DNA of 64,000 nt. It comes from Triplophysa rosa (lineage: Eukaryota; Chordata; Actinopteri; Cypriniformes; Nemacheilidae). The stretch is taken from assembly GCF_024868665.1 (NCBI RefSeq), contig NC_079894.1, positions 4,055,426 to 4,119,425 on the forward strand, in the 5' to 3' direction. Both the position numbers and the translations under genes were made by a program. A model generated the notes under the pieces. That model was not told the origin of the DNA and did not search any database. It saw nothing but the letters and a program-made list of their open reading frames with translations. Shown piece after piece: positions 35,722 through 48,125 of this stretch. Numbering within the stretch: position 1 is the first letter of the stretch; each line of letters starts with the position of its first letter.

Positions 35722-36206
35722 CAGTGTTGGGTGTAACTAGTTACCAAGTACTTAGTTACTGTAATTTAATTACTTTTCCCTTGAAAAAGTAAAGTAAGGG
35801 ATTACGCTTGTTTTTTCTGTAATTTAATTACAGTTACTTCTGAAGAAATTAAACTAAATACTGTGTGTAATATATGTGTGTGTAAAAGTGGAATTGACAT
35901 AAAAATTCAAAGTCTAACTTTAGAATCTGTGCTTTAATGTATAATTCTCACATTTGTAATACTTTGGTCAGCTAATAATACTACTTTATGTAGTTTAATA
36001 TTATTTATTTGACTGAATTAAAATGAATGTCTATTCTTGAATCACTTAACTAATCAAGGTTGATGTAGGATATAGAAAGTAATTAGTAATAAGTAACTAA
36101 ATACTTTTTGGAGAGAGTAATTTGTACAGTAATCTAATTACACTACTGAATATGTAATTAGTAACTAGTAATGAATTCATTTTTCAGAGTAACTTACCCA
36201 ACACTG
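35722..36206. mobile_element. non-autonomous hAT-type MITE (CAGTGTTGGG), copy 2
   Basis: The 485-bp element starts CAGTGTTGGGTGTAACTAGT and ends GTAACTTACCCAACACTG. The perfect 8-bp duplication is ATCATCCA (35714-35721 and 36207-36214). It aligns along its length with copy 1 at 6414, including TACTTTGGTCAG and TACTTTTTGGAGAGAGTA. Non-coding. Confidence 0.92.
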
Positions 36207-36749
36207 ATCATCCACCATTATCATATACTTTATATACTTTGTACATTATGATAATATACTGATAACACAATAATAAGATGCTTGCTGTTTGGTTAATTAT
36301 TTTGTATTAGAGCACACGTGAATATTAGCCCCCGTCAGCTATTGACAGAGAGAGAGAGAAGATTATAGGCTACTAATGTTGATAAATCAACATCAAAAAG
36401 TCAAAATCGGGATAAAATGCATTTTATAAAGGCTAAAAACATTGTGTATATATTAAATTCGCAATGGTTTTGGTTATTAATATGTATATGTTTGTATTGT
36501 TTCTGAACAACAATATTAAAATGTATGAAAATACACCAAATAGCGTCTTCATTTTCTTTCTTTATTATTTTAGCATTACTTATATATATATTTTTTATCC
36601 TACAGTTCCTTAAATTTACTGAAGAACTGATTAGTGTGTCTGTGTTCAGTTTGGCTGCCTGTACGCGCGTGCAGCCATTTTACGTAATCGAAAAAGAACA
36701 TGGCGGCCTCCTTAGGTTAAATTTAGAGTTTAAGAAATTTAAAGAAATT

Positions 36750-37215
36750 AAAGGGGTCATATGACACGGCTTAAATGAATATTATGGTTTGTTTTGAAAT
36801 TTGGAACATCAGGTTCCAAAGCAATTGTACTAACAGGTACGCCCACCTTACTTGCGTATACATTTGGGTGGTCTTAGTCAACTCATACCACGAACTGACG
36901 TAGATTTGAGGGGGTGTGGTTACACGAGGGCAGGTCTGAGCATTCGCTTTTAGATAGAATTAATATTTTGTTCCGACACTTTCCTTTTTGCAATTTTACG
37001 TGTCTAATACATGCATGGGCAACTTATGACACAGAAAACACGTATTCGTGCCATATTAAAGTATTTGATGTGTTTCTAACGACAAATGCTAGTAGTGTAA
37101 GGCTATTACAGCGTATTAAGCCATACATCTCTCCATACCTTGAGTTCCCTTTAAAAATGTATGTTATGCACATCCAGAAAAACCTACAGGGTGATAGTGA
37201 AGCATTTGGCATGTA
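36750..37215 (+). repeat. repeat beginning TTAAAGGGGTCATATGACAC
   Basis: The start TTAAAGGGGTCATATGACAC and the words AACATCAGGTTCCAAAGC and GTGTGGTTACACGAGGGCAG belong to a common fish repeat class as I recall it. No matching right terminus is obvious nearby, so the right limit given is approximate. Confidence 0.35.
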
Positions 37216-37829
37216 ACATTTGTAACCTTTCTAAATTCGAACTTGGAATGAGAAAGAGACAGCGGAGTAATATTAAACATACAGTATGTCATGTCTGACC
37301 AATCACAATCAAGTATTCCATGTAACAAATAGGCCTATAAATAAACAATTGCTAAACATTTTGCTGTATATTTGTGTTTCAATCTGTTTAATGTCTGTTC
37401 TCCATACATTTTAAAGATTTTCAGTACCTGCAAGATTATCAACCCTCTGTGTCTGAATCTGAATCTTGACATCAGTGGTTTAACATAGATTACCAACACA
37501 AAGGCGTGATCGCTACTTTATTTCCTCCCACACTATCTTTTGAGATTGTTTAAGTAGATACACTAATCCTGCAAGGTCACCTATCTCTGCACGCTGGCAT
37601 TTCTTCAGGCCGTTTTTAATTGCCAGACCAGCATCTGATATTAAAACACTAGAGAAAAGCTTGGTTCGATAACACTGTCTTCCTTCAGGGGTGGGTCAAA
37701 TAAATATGCTCCCCTCTCCCATCAGCTCTTCATTAAAGACTGAATAATGTCCAACTGCTGATGAGACTTTATTTGCATGTCCACATTAATTCTAGTCAGC
37801 GCCTTTGTTCCAGCCAGAACAAGAGGGTG

Positions 37830-38160
37830 CAACAGCTTAGTAACAGCAACAAAGGCAGACCCCAGTGTCTGTGCGTACATCACACGCGGTGAAAGCTAGA
37901 TCACGGGCTGCTGCTTTGGGATATCATCCATCATGCTTGGTTCGGCATAAAAGTATGAGGAACGCATTCATCTATTATTAGAAATTTAAATGAGAAGGCT
38001 ACTTTGTCATGCCCAGCTAAATCTGTGGGCATAGTGGATGTTTAAAGCAATAGATTAATCCAGCTGGGAGTCATTTGCAGCTAAGGTCAAAAGTAATCGA
38101 AAGTCATTTTTACTGTGGGATGTTTTCATGAGCGAAATACAGCACGCTCGACCTGGGACA
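37830..38160. other. low-repeat island, possible conserved element
   Basis: Balanced sequence with GATTAATCCAGCTGGGAG and TTAAATGAGAAGGC, no repeat and no open frame. Offered as a candidate regulatory element on composition only. Confidence 0.2.
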
Positions 38161-38639
38161 AGGGTCGGCCGCTCACCCAAATCCCTATGAATGCGACCAA
38201 CTTAACAGACCAAAATACAGGTTTCTGACGACTATCACAAAGTCATGAAATAATAAATATAACATAATATAAACAATGAATATTATAATAAATACAGTAA
38301 AGTATAATTTTAAGAATAATACTTTTTTATTCCTTATATCCTTACAACCGGCAGTATATAGACCACTTTGCAAGATGTAAACACTGGTCCAGAAGCACTT
38401 GTGGTTTCATTTTTTGTATTTTTACTTTTTTTTATCTGACAAGTATAATCTTAAAAATATTCATTTAACATTTCGATTGGGTTATAAATGTTCTGTTGGT
38501 TGTATTTTTGTGCGGTGTTAAAAAAAACTGAAAGAGGAAGTTCTTCTGGACTGGCGTATCGATATACTTGCAATACAAGTCAAAGTTCTAAAGAAATTGT
38601 CTGGCATTATGAAGTTATAGAACATCTTTTATAAGCCCC

Positions 38640-39381
38640 GGAAAAATTCCATTGTTTTAAATTTTCTACATTTAAGCGGCCCTAACACACGCGGTTTCTG
38701 CCAATCTCATATTAATCTTGAGTACCTATAGAGTAGTATTGCATACTTTGTATCTTCGAAGAGTATTTAATTTGATCACATTTATAAAAGATAGATACAG
38801 CTGTACGATTATTTCCGAAAGCATACGGCGCGTGCGGGGGGAGGGGTAGGCTGAACTAAAGCACGTGCGCACCCATTGCCAACAAAACACAGACATCAGT
38901 TTCACTCACCGCATGCGGTTCATGTCCGGCATCTTTTAGCGCTGGGACGGCTCCATATATCAATTTCAAACGATCTCCAAATCCAGCGTTATATCCACCG
39001 TTTAAATAACATTCATCACCCAAATGCAGTGAACAAACAAACACCTGAACTTCGCGAACGTTTGCTCTCTCTCTCTCTGCTGCTCACAAGTGAAAGTGAT
39101 GTCTGCGCATGCTCCATCTCCTGCTCTCCTTGCTGCCGCGTAGGCGTGCCGCGTGCTTTTCCAGGAGAATTGTCCAATAAGGGACTAAGAAAAATTGTTA
39201 CGAAACAGTTTTATATGTTCGAAAAAAACTTTCCGAAACCTGTTCGATCGCTGGGGGAGTGTATCGAGCACAGAAATACTACGTAATACGCCCAACTCGT
39301 TTTTTGACAAGTTGACCATGTTACGCATGAGAAGACTGCACGTTTAACATTGTAAAGTCAGAATGCATGCAGCGCCCCTTT
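38640..39381 (+). repeat. repeat ending GCAGCGCCCCTTTAA
   Basis: The stretch contains CTATAGAGTAGTATTGCATA, a CpG-rich zone at 38820-39300 and the terminus ATGCATGCAGCGCCCCTTTA. I recall this order from dispersed repeats in carp-like fish. The CpG richness here is therefore probably repeat-derived and not a gene promoter. Confidence 0.4.
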
Positions 39382-40916
39382 AAGCTAAAGAGGCTAGAAA
39401 CATTTCACATTGCAATAATTTTCCTCTGCATTGATTTCTAGACATTTTAAGTTTCTTTTCTCCTGCTTTTTGTCTGCAAGTCTAGGTTCTGGAAAGTAAT
39501 GCAGACATTTGAGCAGAATGTTGAAGTGATTGAGTTCTTTCAAACTGAATTGTAATGTGATGGGGAATCATTGACCTTCTCAGCACCAGTGATTTTCAAG
39601 CAACCAAACAGAAACTCTAGCCACAGACACAGACATGTCTGTAATAAGATGTATTTATATAACATCTTTATTTTGTGTGCAGAGACCAGACCAGGATAAT
39701 AAAATCCCAAAACAGCTAAACATAATAAAAAAATACAACTGAGTTAAATAACAATAAATACAATGTAATCCTTTAAATATTTACTCCCCCTCCCATTTAC
39801 TCAAGCATTCTTTCACTCTTATTCTCTTGAACATTTACTTTTGCTGCCAAAAACTGACTTCCAAATATTTTATTTCCCCCAATTATGTTAATTAATTGCA
39901 GTTAAGGTAATGGAGACAAGATTAGTTGGAACATTTCCTGCGAGTCAATCTATCCTAAGGTGAGAATAACACTACTAACAAATATTACAAAATGTGCCAA
40001 TGCCACTGCGGTGTAATGGCAAGTTTTGCAACGCGAGAGCCAAAATCCACCGTAGAAAATGAATCAGCACAGTTCTTGCAGATACCCTGCATTTCTGATC
40101 TGCATCAGAGCATGTATCCAGAACATTTCACCCTTTATTCCCCATATTCAACCAAAAAAATACAAATAGTCAATTTTGCCCATAAAAGTCAGATCAGAAG
40201 CGAAGAGACGATGCGTATCAGCATGCTCGCCGCTTACTGCCGACGCTCTATAAACAGCTCTAAAGGCTGAAGCTATATCCCATCTACACTAACAGTGTTA
40301 ACTTAGCACGATTTAAACTCCAATGAAGTGAACCCGAGTCAGATCCTCTACCGCCGCCCATGCATCATGCTCACTGAGGGCTGAAAACATAATGGCCATC
40401 CAGTCGACAGATCTCAATGAAATTATGGCAAAAAGTGGTGGAACTCAAGGCTTTTTCCAAACAGGCTGAAGCATATATCGGCTTAGCTTCTGCAATAGGA
40501 TCTGAAAGCACTGATGCACATTAAAAGCCCAACATCAGTCACAGGTAGGCAGGCCGGCACTGGGTTTACACTTACCTGTCAATGCCTATCAAGGCCCATC
40601 AAGGACACAGATATAAGTCAGTGCCCCGAGCCACGGAATGCGCAGTCGAACACTAAAAGCAGGTACCTGGTCAATCTGTTATCGTAAGACTGCTTGGCAG
40701 ACCTGAGAGAAATATGTAAGCATGCTCTATTGTAAGGGTCCATTACTTGTGACATTGGGAAGCCATTCGTAAGATTGAGGTGCTGCAAAGTTATTCGCTC
40801 GCTACACAGTAACAAGCCAATGAACCGGCCAACGGGCTGATGGTGCGTTACTGTGGACCTTGCGTTTCTGCCAGATTTAACCCTTTCATGTAAAGCCATC
40901 GTTCAGGTATGGTTAG

Positions 40917-41093
40917 TGAGCTACCCAAAAATAAAAATTCTGTCATCATTTATTCACCCGCATGTCACTCAAAACCTGTATTTGACTCTTTCTTCAGTGG
41001 AACACAAAAGTAGATATTTTGAGAAACGTCTCAGTGGTTTTGTGTCCATACAATAGAAGTCAATGGGTCAAGTCTTCTTTTGTGTCTTACAGG
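40917..41093. mobile_element. foldback (Angel-like) element, copy 6 (left arm only)
   Basis: Left arm from ACCCAAAAATAAAAATTCTG through AGTGGTTTTGTGTCCATACA to AGAAGTCAATGGGTCAAG is present, then the copy breaks off at a GATAT repeat. The right arm is nearly all missing. Confidence 0.7.
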
Positions 41094-41094
41094 T

Positions 41095-41119
41095 TGATAT
41101 GATATGATATGATATGATT
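41095..41119 (+). repeat. (TGATA)n short tandem repeat
   Basis: Five units of TGATA directly abut the broken foldback copy. A SINE-tail fragment (CATTTGGCAGATTAATTTAT) follows at 41128. Confidence 0.85.
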
Positions 41120-42142
41120 ATATATGCATTTGGCAGATTAATTTATCCAAAGCAAACAAAATTTGCGCTGCTACCAAAAAGCACTGCCAACTAAGCAGGA
41201 GAAAAATTTGCAAAAATATCATTTTTCTATTCGAATGAAACCAATATTATGACCCTAAATAGTCCAAAACAATTTGAGCAACTGCAATATTTTCATATTT
41301 CCTAACGTATTCATTATTAATGAAGGCAGTGATGAAAGGCTAAGTCCAAATTTATTTATTTTCTCCAGGATGTGCACCAGAAGGACAATGATAAGAGGTA
41401 ATTAGCATTGTTTTTATGTCTTTGGTGAGTTTTAATGACTTTGCTAATAAGGAGCAGCAAAAGCCCCAGTGCCTGGTCAAAGATGGTTTTGTCATGAAAT
41501 ATTCATAAATTATGCTGTGCTAACACTCTGGCTCACTTTCAGGAGGTCATGTCTCAAAAAGTAAATAACAAATATACAACCTCACACTTGCTACATAAAA
41601 TCAAGCACTTTTGCAGTTCACAGTTATTAAGATCTTCACCCTGTGAAATATAAGAGTTGTTTGTGTTTTTATTTAAATACAGCAGCTTTACACTAGATAT
41701 ACTTTTTAAATGTATGATAGCTACTTGTTTATATGAAGAGAATGCTAATGTATTATGAGAAGAATATGAAAAAGCTCTGATGATAATATACAATTTACGG
41801 AAAACAAACTCTTGGCTCAGGTTCTGCTCAGGTTAGTGTGACATTAGTTTTGAAAGCAGCTCATCTGTGGAAGAGAGAAAACGCACTTCCATTAATGCTT
41901 TTAGCAAGATAATAATGCCTTCTTTATTCTCAGGCCCTGCAGTGGGTAACTGCTTTCATTTGCTGAAACTGTAAAAAAACAATTTTAGTATAAATCACGT
42001 GTAAAGACACGGGGACATTCAACCCTAACAGATTTCACTTAAATGAATGTATTTATGAATATATTTTTGCATGACTTTAAATCGAAATGCTCTATATGGT
42101 AATATTGTTTGCTCTTTATTATTTTATTATTACAAATTATTT

Positions 42143-42399
42143 TCAGTTTTTCTGAATTCAGAATTTATGTGTTTAGGTAAAATGATCGTTTTAGTTTCTT
42201 TCTGTGAACTACTATCAATATTTCTCCCAAATGTCAGATAAGAATATTGTTTATATTTTCAGAAAATGAAAACTGGAGAAAGAGGTAAAAAAACTGAAAA
42301 GATGCTCTGTATTTTTTCAGACCTCGAATTCTGCAAAGAAAACAAGTTCATATTCACTTTTAAGCAATACAACAGTAATATTTCTACATGTATTTAGGG
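42143..42399. repeat. Tc1-type family untranslated fragment, related to 60.9-61.2 kb
   Basis: Shares AGGTAAAATGATCGTTTTAG, CTGTGAACTACTATCAATAT, CAGAAAATGAAAACTGG and ACAAGTTCATATTCAC with the stretch at 60950-61115. It lacks the transposase-derived part. Confidence 0.65.
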
Positions 42400-43260
42400 A
42401 AATTAAAAAACATATTTTTTTATGTGATAATGAATAGAATTGAAATGAATATACAGTATAAGATGATACAATGATAATAAAGTGTATGTGGGCATACAAC
42501 TTTGAAAATAAAGCATACAACTAAACTTATGAAGGTGACATTAACTCCTTTTCATCAAACCGACCAAGTATTTACTGGGCTTAACAAAAAAAGGAAGCTG
42601 AATAAAGGAAAAATGTTGTCCACTTCAAATCACAGTGTTGATTCTGTCCAAGTGGGACTCCCTGTGCTGTGTCAGTAAGACTGAGTTCTTTTTTCAACTG
42701 ATAGCACTTTTCTAGTATACGTTCGGTATCAGCAGTTCTCTGTTGCTGGTGAATACAGCAATGACAATAACAGACATCTTGCGTTTGCTGTTGTGCTTTG
42801 GCACTTAGGTCAATAGCAGAGGAGACAGCTCGCTTCCCTCCCACATCCCTCATGATCGAGACCTTTCAGCTGCATCTCCTGGAAGATATATACGCATGCC
42901 GTCATTTGTTATTATAGATTATTGTGTTCATCTGACAGAAAATCGATCAATTCAATGCCATCTTAAATTTGTCTAAAAAGTAAAAGAAAAGGGGGTCTCT
43001 GCGTGTGCATCTGTGGTCAGTTTTAAAGAATTAAGAAAACCTTTGAGAGTTGCATACGAGCAGTGATAACGTTTTTGCCTGTGCATTCCCAGCATGCAGT
43101 GGTCAATGTCTATTTCTGTATTTGTTTCTTGTGTTTAATTTAAATTCATATTCCAGTTTAATTCAATGTTTACATACTGTAGTTTGTGAATAAAGGACAG
43201 CCATGCACAGATGCCCCGTTTATCCAACAACCCCTACTTGCAATATAAGACAGTGTCCCG

Positions 43261-43545
43261 TTTTAAAAAGGGATAGTTCACCAAACAAAAAAATCTGTTG
43301 TCATTTATTCATCATGGTGTTGTTAAAAACATGCATGACTTTCTTTTTACTGGAACACGAAAAAATATATTTTGAGAAACGTCTTAGTGGTTTTGTGTCC
43401 ATACAACGAAAGTCCACGGGGGCCAGTGTTGTTTGGATACAAACATTCTTCAAAATATCTTCTTTTGTGTTGTGCAGAAGCAAGAAAGTCATTTAAATTG
43501 ACAAGAGGGCGAATTTTCGTTTTTGGGTAAACTATCCCTTTAACT
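43261..43545. mobile_element. foldback (Angel-like) element, copy 7
   Basis: Full-length: left AAAAAGGGATAGTTCACCAA, right GGGTAAACTATCCCTTTAAC. The arms are inverted around GGGGGCCAGTGTTGTTTGG, with TTTTGAGAAACGTC and ACATTCTTCAAAATATCTTC as the matching inner words. Confidence 0.85.
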
Positions 43546-43671
43546 AGCTTCAAACAGAATAACTTCAATAATACAGTATGTTTAGTGCATTACTCCAAAC
43601 TGTTGATTCTATTATTAACAGTCTCTGTTTTTTCTTTTCTTTTTAAGGCACTGCTTCTTTTGTCTCCTCAG

Positions 43672-43809
43672 AGAAAACAGCGTGTTTCTGGTACATTGCT
43701 AATGTGAAAGAAAATGAGTTATTGTTATCACTGTGGTTGGTGGTGATGTAAGCTCAAGCGAGAGGCATGCGGAGTGCAGCCGAGGACAGTGCGAGCGTCT
43801 GGATTGATG
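43672..43809 (+). ncRNA. candidate antisense non-coding exon within the tnr intron
   Basis: On the plus strand a long pyrimidine tract (43628-43671, ending TTTTGTCTCCTCAG) precedes 138 bases that end GATG|GTAAGT, a consensus donor. All three frames contain stops, so an internal coding exon is excluded. A short ATG frame (43767 to the donor, 14 codons) would only run on if spliced. The interval and the 250 bases after it are unusually GC-rich and non-repetitive. It is either an antisense lncRNA exon or a conserved element with chance splice sites. Confidence 0.3.
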
Positions 43810-44252
43810 GTAAGTTTGTCCGGCCCCACCTGCTCTTCGTGAACTCTGCGTCTCCGCCTTACGCTGCAGCAGAGCCCACCACCATCAGCAGAATCTATCA
43901 TATGGACAGAATTGCTGACTAGCTAATACTTCCCTGCAGTTGCCATAAAAGCGAACAATTAAATGCTATTGGTCTAGTCTTAAACCAGCGAGTTGTGGTC
44001 GGAGGCAGCCAGTGGTGATGGGAAATTAAACAGTGTGACAGTTACTGTGAAATTGAACCTGATGAGGTGCACCCCTGTAAAATGAGCTATGGAATAACGT
44101 TCTCATCTTCAAAGAAAACTCCAGTCTACTTGGATTAGTTTTTGTAATAATGACACAATGAAGTCAAATAATGACACACTTTCTATTATGCTTAGAGATG
44201 TTGGTATGAGGTGATCTTTACTTGCGTCTTAGGCTGGTGTTTTTATGTTTTG

Positions 44253-44445
44253 AGAATTGTGAGAATTAGTTTGCGTCTAAACAATGGAAGTCAATGGGGG
44301 CCAATGTGGTTTGGTCACCAACATTCTTCAAAATATCTTCTTTTGTGTTCTGCGGAAGAAAGTAAGTCATACAGGTTTGGAATGACATGAAGATGAGTAA
44401 ATTATTTAAATAAGATTTTTGTTTTGGATGCACTATCCCTTTAAG
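44253..44445. mobile_element. foldback (Angel-like) element, copy 8 (right arm)
   Basis: Contains ATGGAAGTCAATGGGGGCCA, ACATTCTTCAAAATATCTTC, GTCATACAGGTTTGGAATGA and the terminus CACTATCCCTTTAAG. The left arm is missing. Confidence 0.75.
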
Positions 44446-46251
44446 TCCAAAATGTTAGCCCTGATCGGTTGTGTACTGTAATTCGTTTAAAAAATGTCTA
44501 ATTCAAGATGATGCAGCCAAACTTGAAAAGCATCTTAAATGCCCAAATCCTCTTAATTATGTAAAGAATACATTTTTACACGCTTTGTTAAAACTTCGAA
44601 TCATTTCTATAATGAACCAGGGCGGCGATTTATATTTCTGACCCAACACATTTCCTGGATCTGAGTGAGTTGGGTTTTTACTGGAATAGCAGGAGGCATA
44701 ACTGTCAATCAGTTCATGGTTATTTACATCCCCAGCCATGAACCATATTTCTATTTTATCCATCACTGAATTTTATGATCTCTATATGATCATCAAACCA
44801 GGACAGGCCTGAAGACCTTATTTAGTGTTTTTCTGACATCTCATTTACTGCACGGGTAACATGCAGCCTGAATTTTTAGGATTCCGTTGTGAAGATGCCC
44901 AGTCTGATGTTATACACTTCTACATGATTTAAAGTACATGTCTAGAAAAATAAAAAGATTTACCTTAGATTTCAGTGTCTGTTGAATTCCAACAAAAACA
45001 GAGAGTCATCTAACAGCAATGTATAAGACACATGAAAATTGAGATAAAAATCAAATGCTGATTTTTCTTAACTTTTATCTACAGTACACTACACATTAAC
45101 ACATTAGTATCGTGTTGTTAAAATGAGTATGAACTTGTTTTCTTTGCAGTATTGAAGATCTGCTAACATTGCATCTTTTCTGTTATTTTGACCAGATTGT
45201 CCAGTTTTTGTGTTTTGCAAATAAAAGCAAGGAAGAACAATATTTTAATTTAGAATTTGGGAGAAATCTTGTCAGTAGTTCACAGAATTAATCGTTTTGC
45301 CTAAACACATACCTAAACATAGTCAATTGAAAATTTTGGAGTGGTCTCTTCGTTTTTCCGGAGCTGAGCATCACACCGTCCATACTGGCCATATCCCTAT
45401 AGACCCACAAATACACCATATACTGTATTTTACTGGGAATCTAGAGGGATTGTGCTGTTTGACACTAGAAGTGCAGTCTGGATTCCAGTAGGCTATATTA
45501 TGTGTAAGGTAGACAGTGCTGATGTCCTCAAGGACGACCACAAAGAAACGTCCATGACATCACTGCCAACTCTGCAGCTGTTTTCTCCTCTGTCACATAC
45601 TGTAAGATAAAGGTTCCTACATTCTGCCCCCACAGTCTCTATATCTAAAAATACATAGCAATCAAGCAGGACGCAGGTACGCAATGCAGCAAAGCATTAC
45701 ATGCACCTGGAACTGCTGAAGGGTGCCAAATGGCTTCATGTTCCTTTTTAGTCAAGCAAATAATTTCACTTTCATTCAAATCCAGGTTCCACCCACAGAC
45801 CCGTCCTTGTGTGTGATACATGTCAATTCCTGAAATTGGACGGATTTGAAAGAAGCCATGTGACATTAAGCACATTAGAGTGAAATATAGTATCAACGTA
45901 ACGGGCGTAATGGTGAAAATTGTGGTGACTTTCGCTTACGATGAAACTTTGAATGAAAAGAGTTCATTTTGATATTAACGTTCTCCTGCATCTGTCGTTC
46001 AGTAAATATCAGGTCAAGTCAAACCTTGAAGAGGTTGTGGCGATGAAGAAATAATTAGGAATCGCTTGATATTGCAGAGGTTATATTAAATTGGAAAATA
46101 AAAACGTGTTCTAATTTAGTATTTTGACATTTGAACATTGATACTCTACATGGAAAATAACCTTTGGACAGGATCTATGTTGCATCAATTTATTAAGGGG
46201 TGCATTCATTAAACAGTTGTGCTGTTTTAGCCCCTCCAAAAAAAACGTTTC

Positions 46252-46644
46252 TTAAAGTTTCAGTGTGTAATTTTTGGAGGATCTATTGACAGAAACACAA
46301 TATAATACACATAATGTCTTCAGAGGTGTTTAAGGTCCTGACATAATGAAGCGTTTTTATGAGCTATTTATGAGAATGAGCTATTTCTATCTACATACAC
46401 CGCGGGTCCTCTTACATGGAATTCACCATGTTGTTTCTACAGAAGCCCTAAACGGACAAACTGCTCTACAGAGCGCGTTTCGTAAATACGTTATCTCCTT
46501 AGGCAAAGAAGAGAAAACGTGAAGACATCTTTGTCCTGTGTCAGCCTCCGTAGTGCTTCGAAAGGGAGGGTGGGAGTGAGCCATTGGTTGCAATTCACAA
46601 CCTCACCACTAGATGCTGCTAAATTTCATACACTGGACCTTTAA
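46252..46644 (-). mobile_element. GGTCCAGTG-ended MITE, copy 3 (reverse orientation)
   Basis: Reverse of the copies at 24522 and 30725: opens TTAAAGTTTCAGTGTGTAAT and closes TACACTGGACCTTTAA. Landmarks ATCTACATACACCGCGGGTC and TGTTGTTTCTACAGAAGCCC are the inverse of those copies. Confidence 0.88.
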
Positions 46645-47659
46645 TACATACATCTTAAAAAAACTGTCAGTAATAGCACTGGGCTATATTTAAATTACAG
46701 TCGGTCAATGTATTTTTAATGGAAACACATCTCATTTTTATGTAAAGCAGGAAAGATAAAGACCTTATTCATAAACCTCAGTGCTCTTTACCTCAAATAC
46801 AATTGGACTGATCCTGTATTACATCATGGCTTTGCACATCACCTTCATCACCTCAGCCAACACTGACAGTGAATATTTATAACCTTATTAAGAGCAAATT
46901 GTCATTACTTGTTCTGCCAAGTTCGCAGTACAATGCAAGTAAAAGTTCGATTCCGATATGCAACAGTCAAACAGCTCTAGTATTTGGTCACCTCTCTCCG
47001 GAGGAGTAGGAAGTTCCTGTGAATGCACCAGATAAAAACGAACACTTAGCTGATATTGGCTGCGATCTGGATGTGCACGTGCGCACATTGTTTTCCTTGC
47101 CAATCGATGACGCCGGTCGTCGCTGAGGAGGGTGCACAAGCAGGGGTGGCCGCAGCAGCCTCTGGAGCATTCAGACACATGACTTTTTCAAAACCAACCA
47201 ATCGATGCATGCTCACAGAAATCAATACGTGCCTCCTATTAGGAGTAATTAGAAAGCCAAACGTAGATGTGCCAAGCACACCTACCCATAATCTGACTAT
47301 TGGGTCAAGAAAAACATTTGAGGTGATTAAAAGAGCATTAATTCTAACAGTTTCAAGTTATGATGAAAAAGTGATTTGGAAAACGAATCTTTTAAACAAC
47401 TGAAAGAAAAACAGCGCTATTTAATCACTGTACTATTTTTTTCACATTTTCTAGGCACACTATGGTAATAAAGTGAGCTTGCCTTGGGGTGAATTGTCCT
47501 TATTGTGGTACTTATAGCTTTGTTCCTAGTACATCGTGATTTTAATAGAAGTGTACTATTTTAACATTTGTTCCATATATATAAATTATTTAAAAAGGAC
47601 AGGCCAAACAATAAAGAGTGAATTCATAAAATTGCTTGCCATGAATATATTGGTAGCAC

Positions 47660-48125
47660 CATTTGTTAACACTTCTACAACACTTATTGATCACGTAAAT
47701 TTACTAACATTCACTATCACATTTTTAATATTAATAACATCAGTTAACATAAGCATTTCTCTTAAATTAACTAACATTAAAGGGATATTTTATCATTATT
47801 TATTCACCCTCACGTAATTCAAAACCTGTTTAAGACTCTGTGGAACACACAAAAGAAGATATTTTGAGAAATGTTTCAGTGGTTTTGTGTCCATATAGTG
47901 GAAGTCAATGGGGGTCAATGTTGTTTGGTTACCAACATTCTTCAAAACATCTTCTTTTGTGTTTTGCAGAAGAATGAAAGTCATACAGGTTTGACATGAC
48001 ATGAGGGCGAGTAAATAATGAATTTTCATTTTAATAAACGCTGTAAAAGATATTGCTCATTGTTAGTTTATGTTCTCTAAAGCCTTAACTAATGTTTATG
48101 AATGGAACTCTATTATAAAGTATTA
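47660..48125. repeat. TTAACATTAG-type repeat split by foldback copy 9
   Basis: CTAACATTCACTATCACATT and ATCAGTTAACATAAGC on the left, CTTAACTAATGTTTATGAAT and TTATAAAGTATTAC on the right, look like the two sides of one inverted-repeat element, with foldback copy 9 between them. Confidence 0.45.
47778..48035. mobile_element. foldback (Angel-like) element, copy 9
   Basis: Left TTAAAGGGATATTTTATCAT, centre AATGGGGGTCAATGTTGTTT, right GACATGAGGGCGAGTAAATA then GAATTTTCATTTTAAT. The last bases of the right end are lost. Confidence 0.85.

Noticed and set aside
38820..39300. CpG island promoter
   Set aside because: The CpG-rich zone lies within a repeat ending GCAGCGCCCCTTTAA, which explains the composition.
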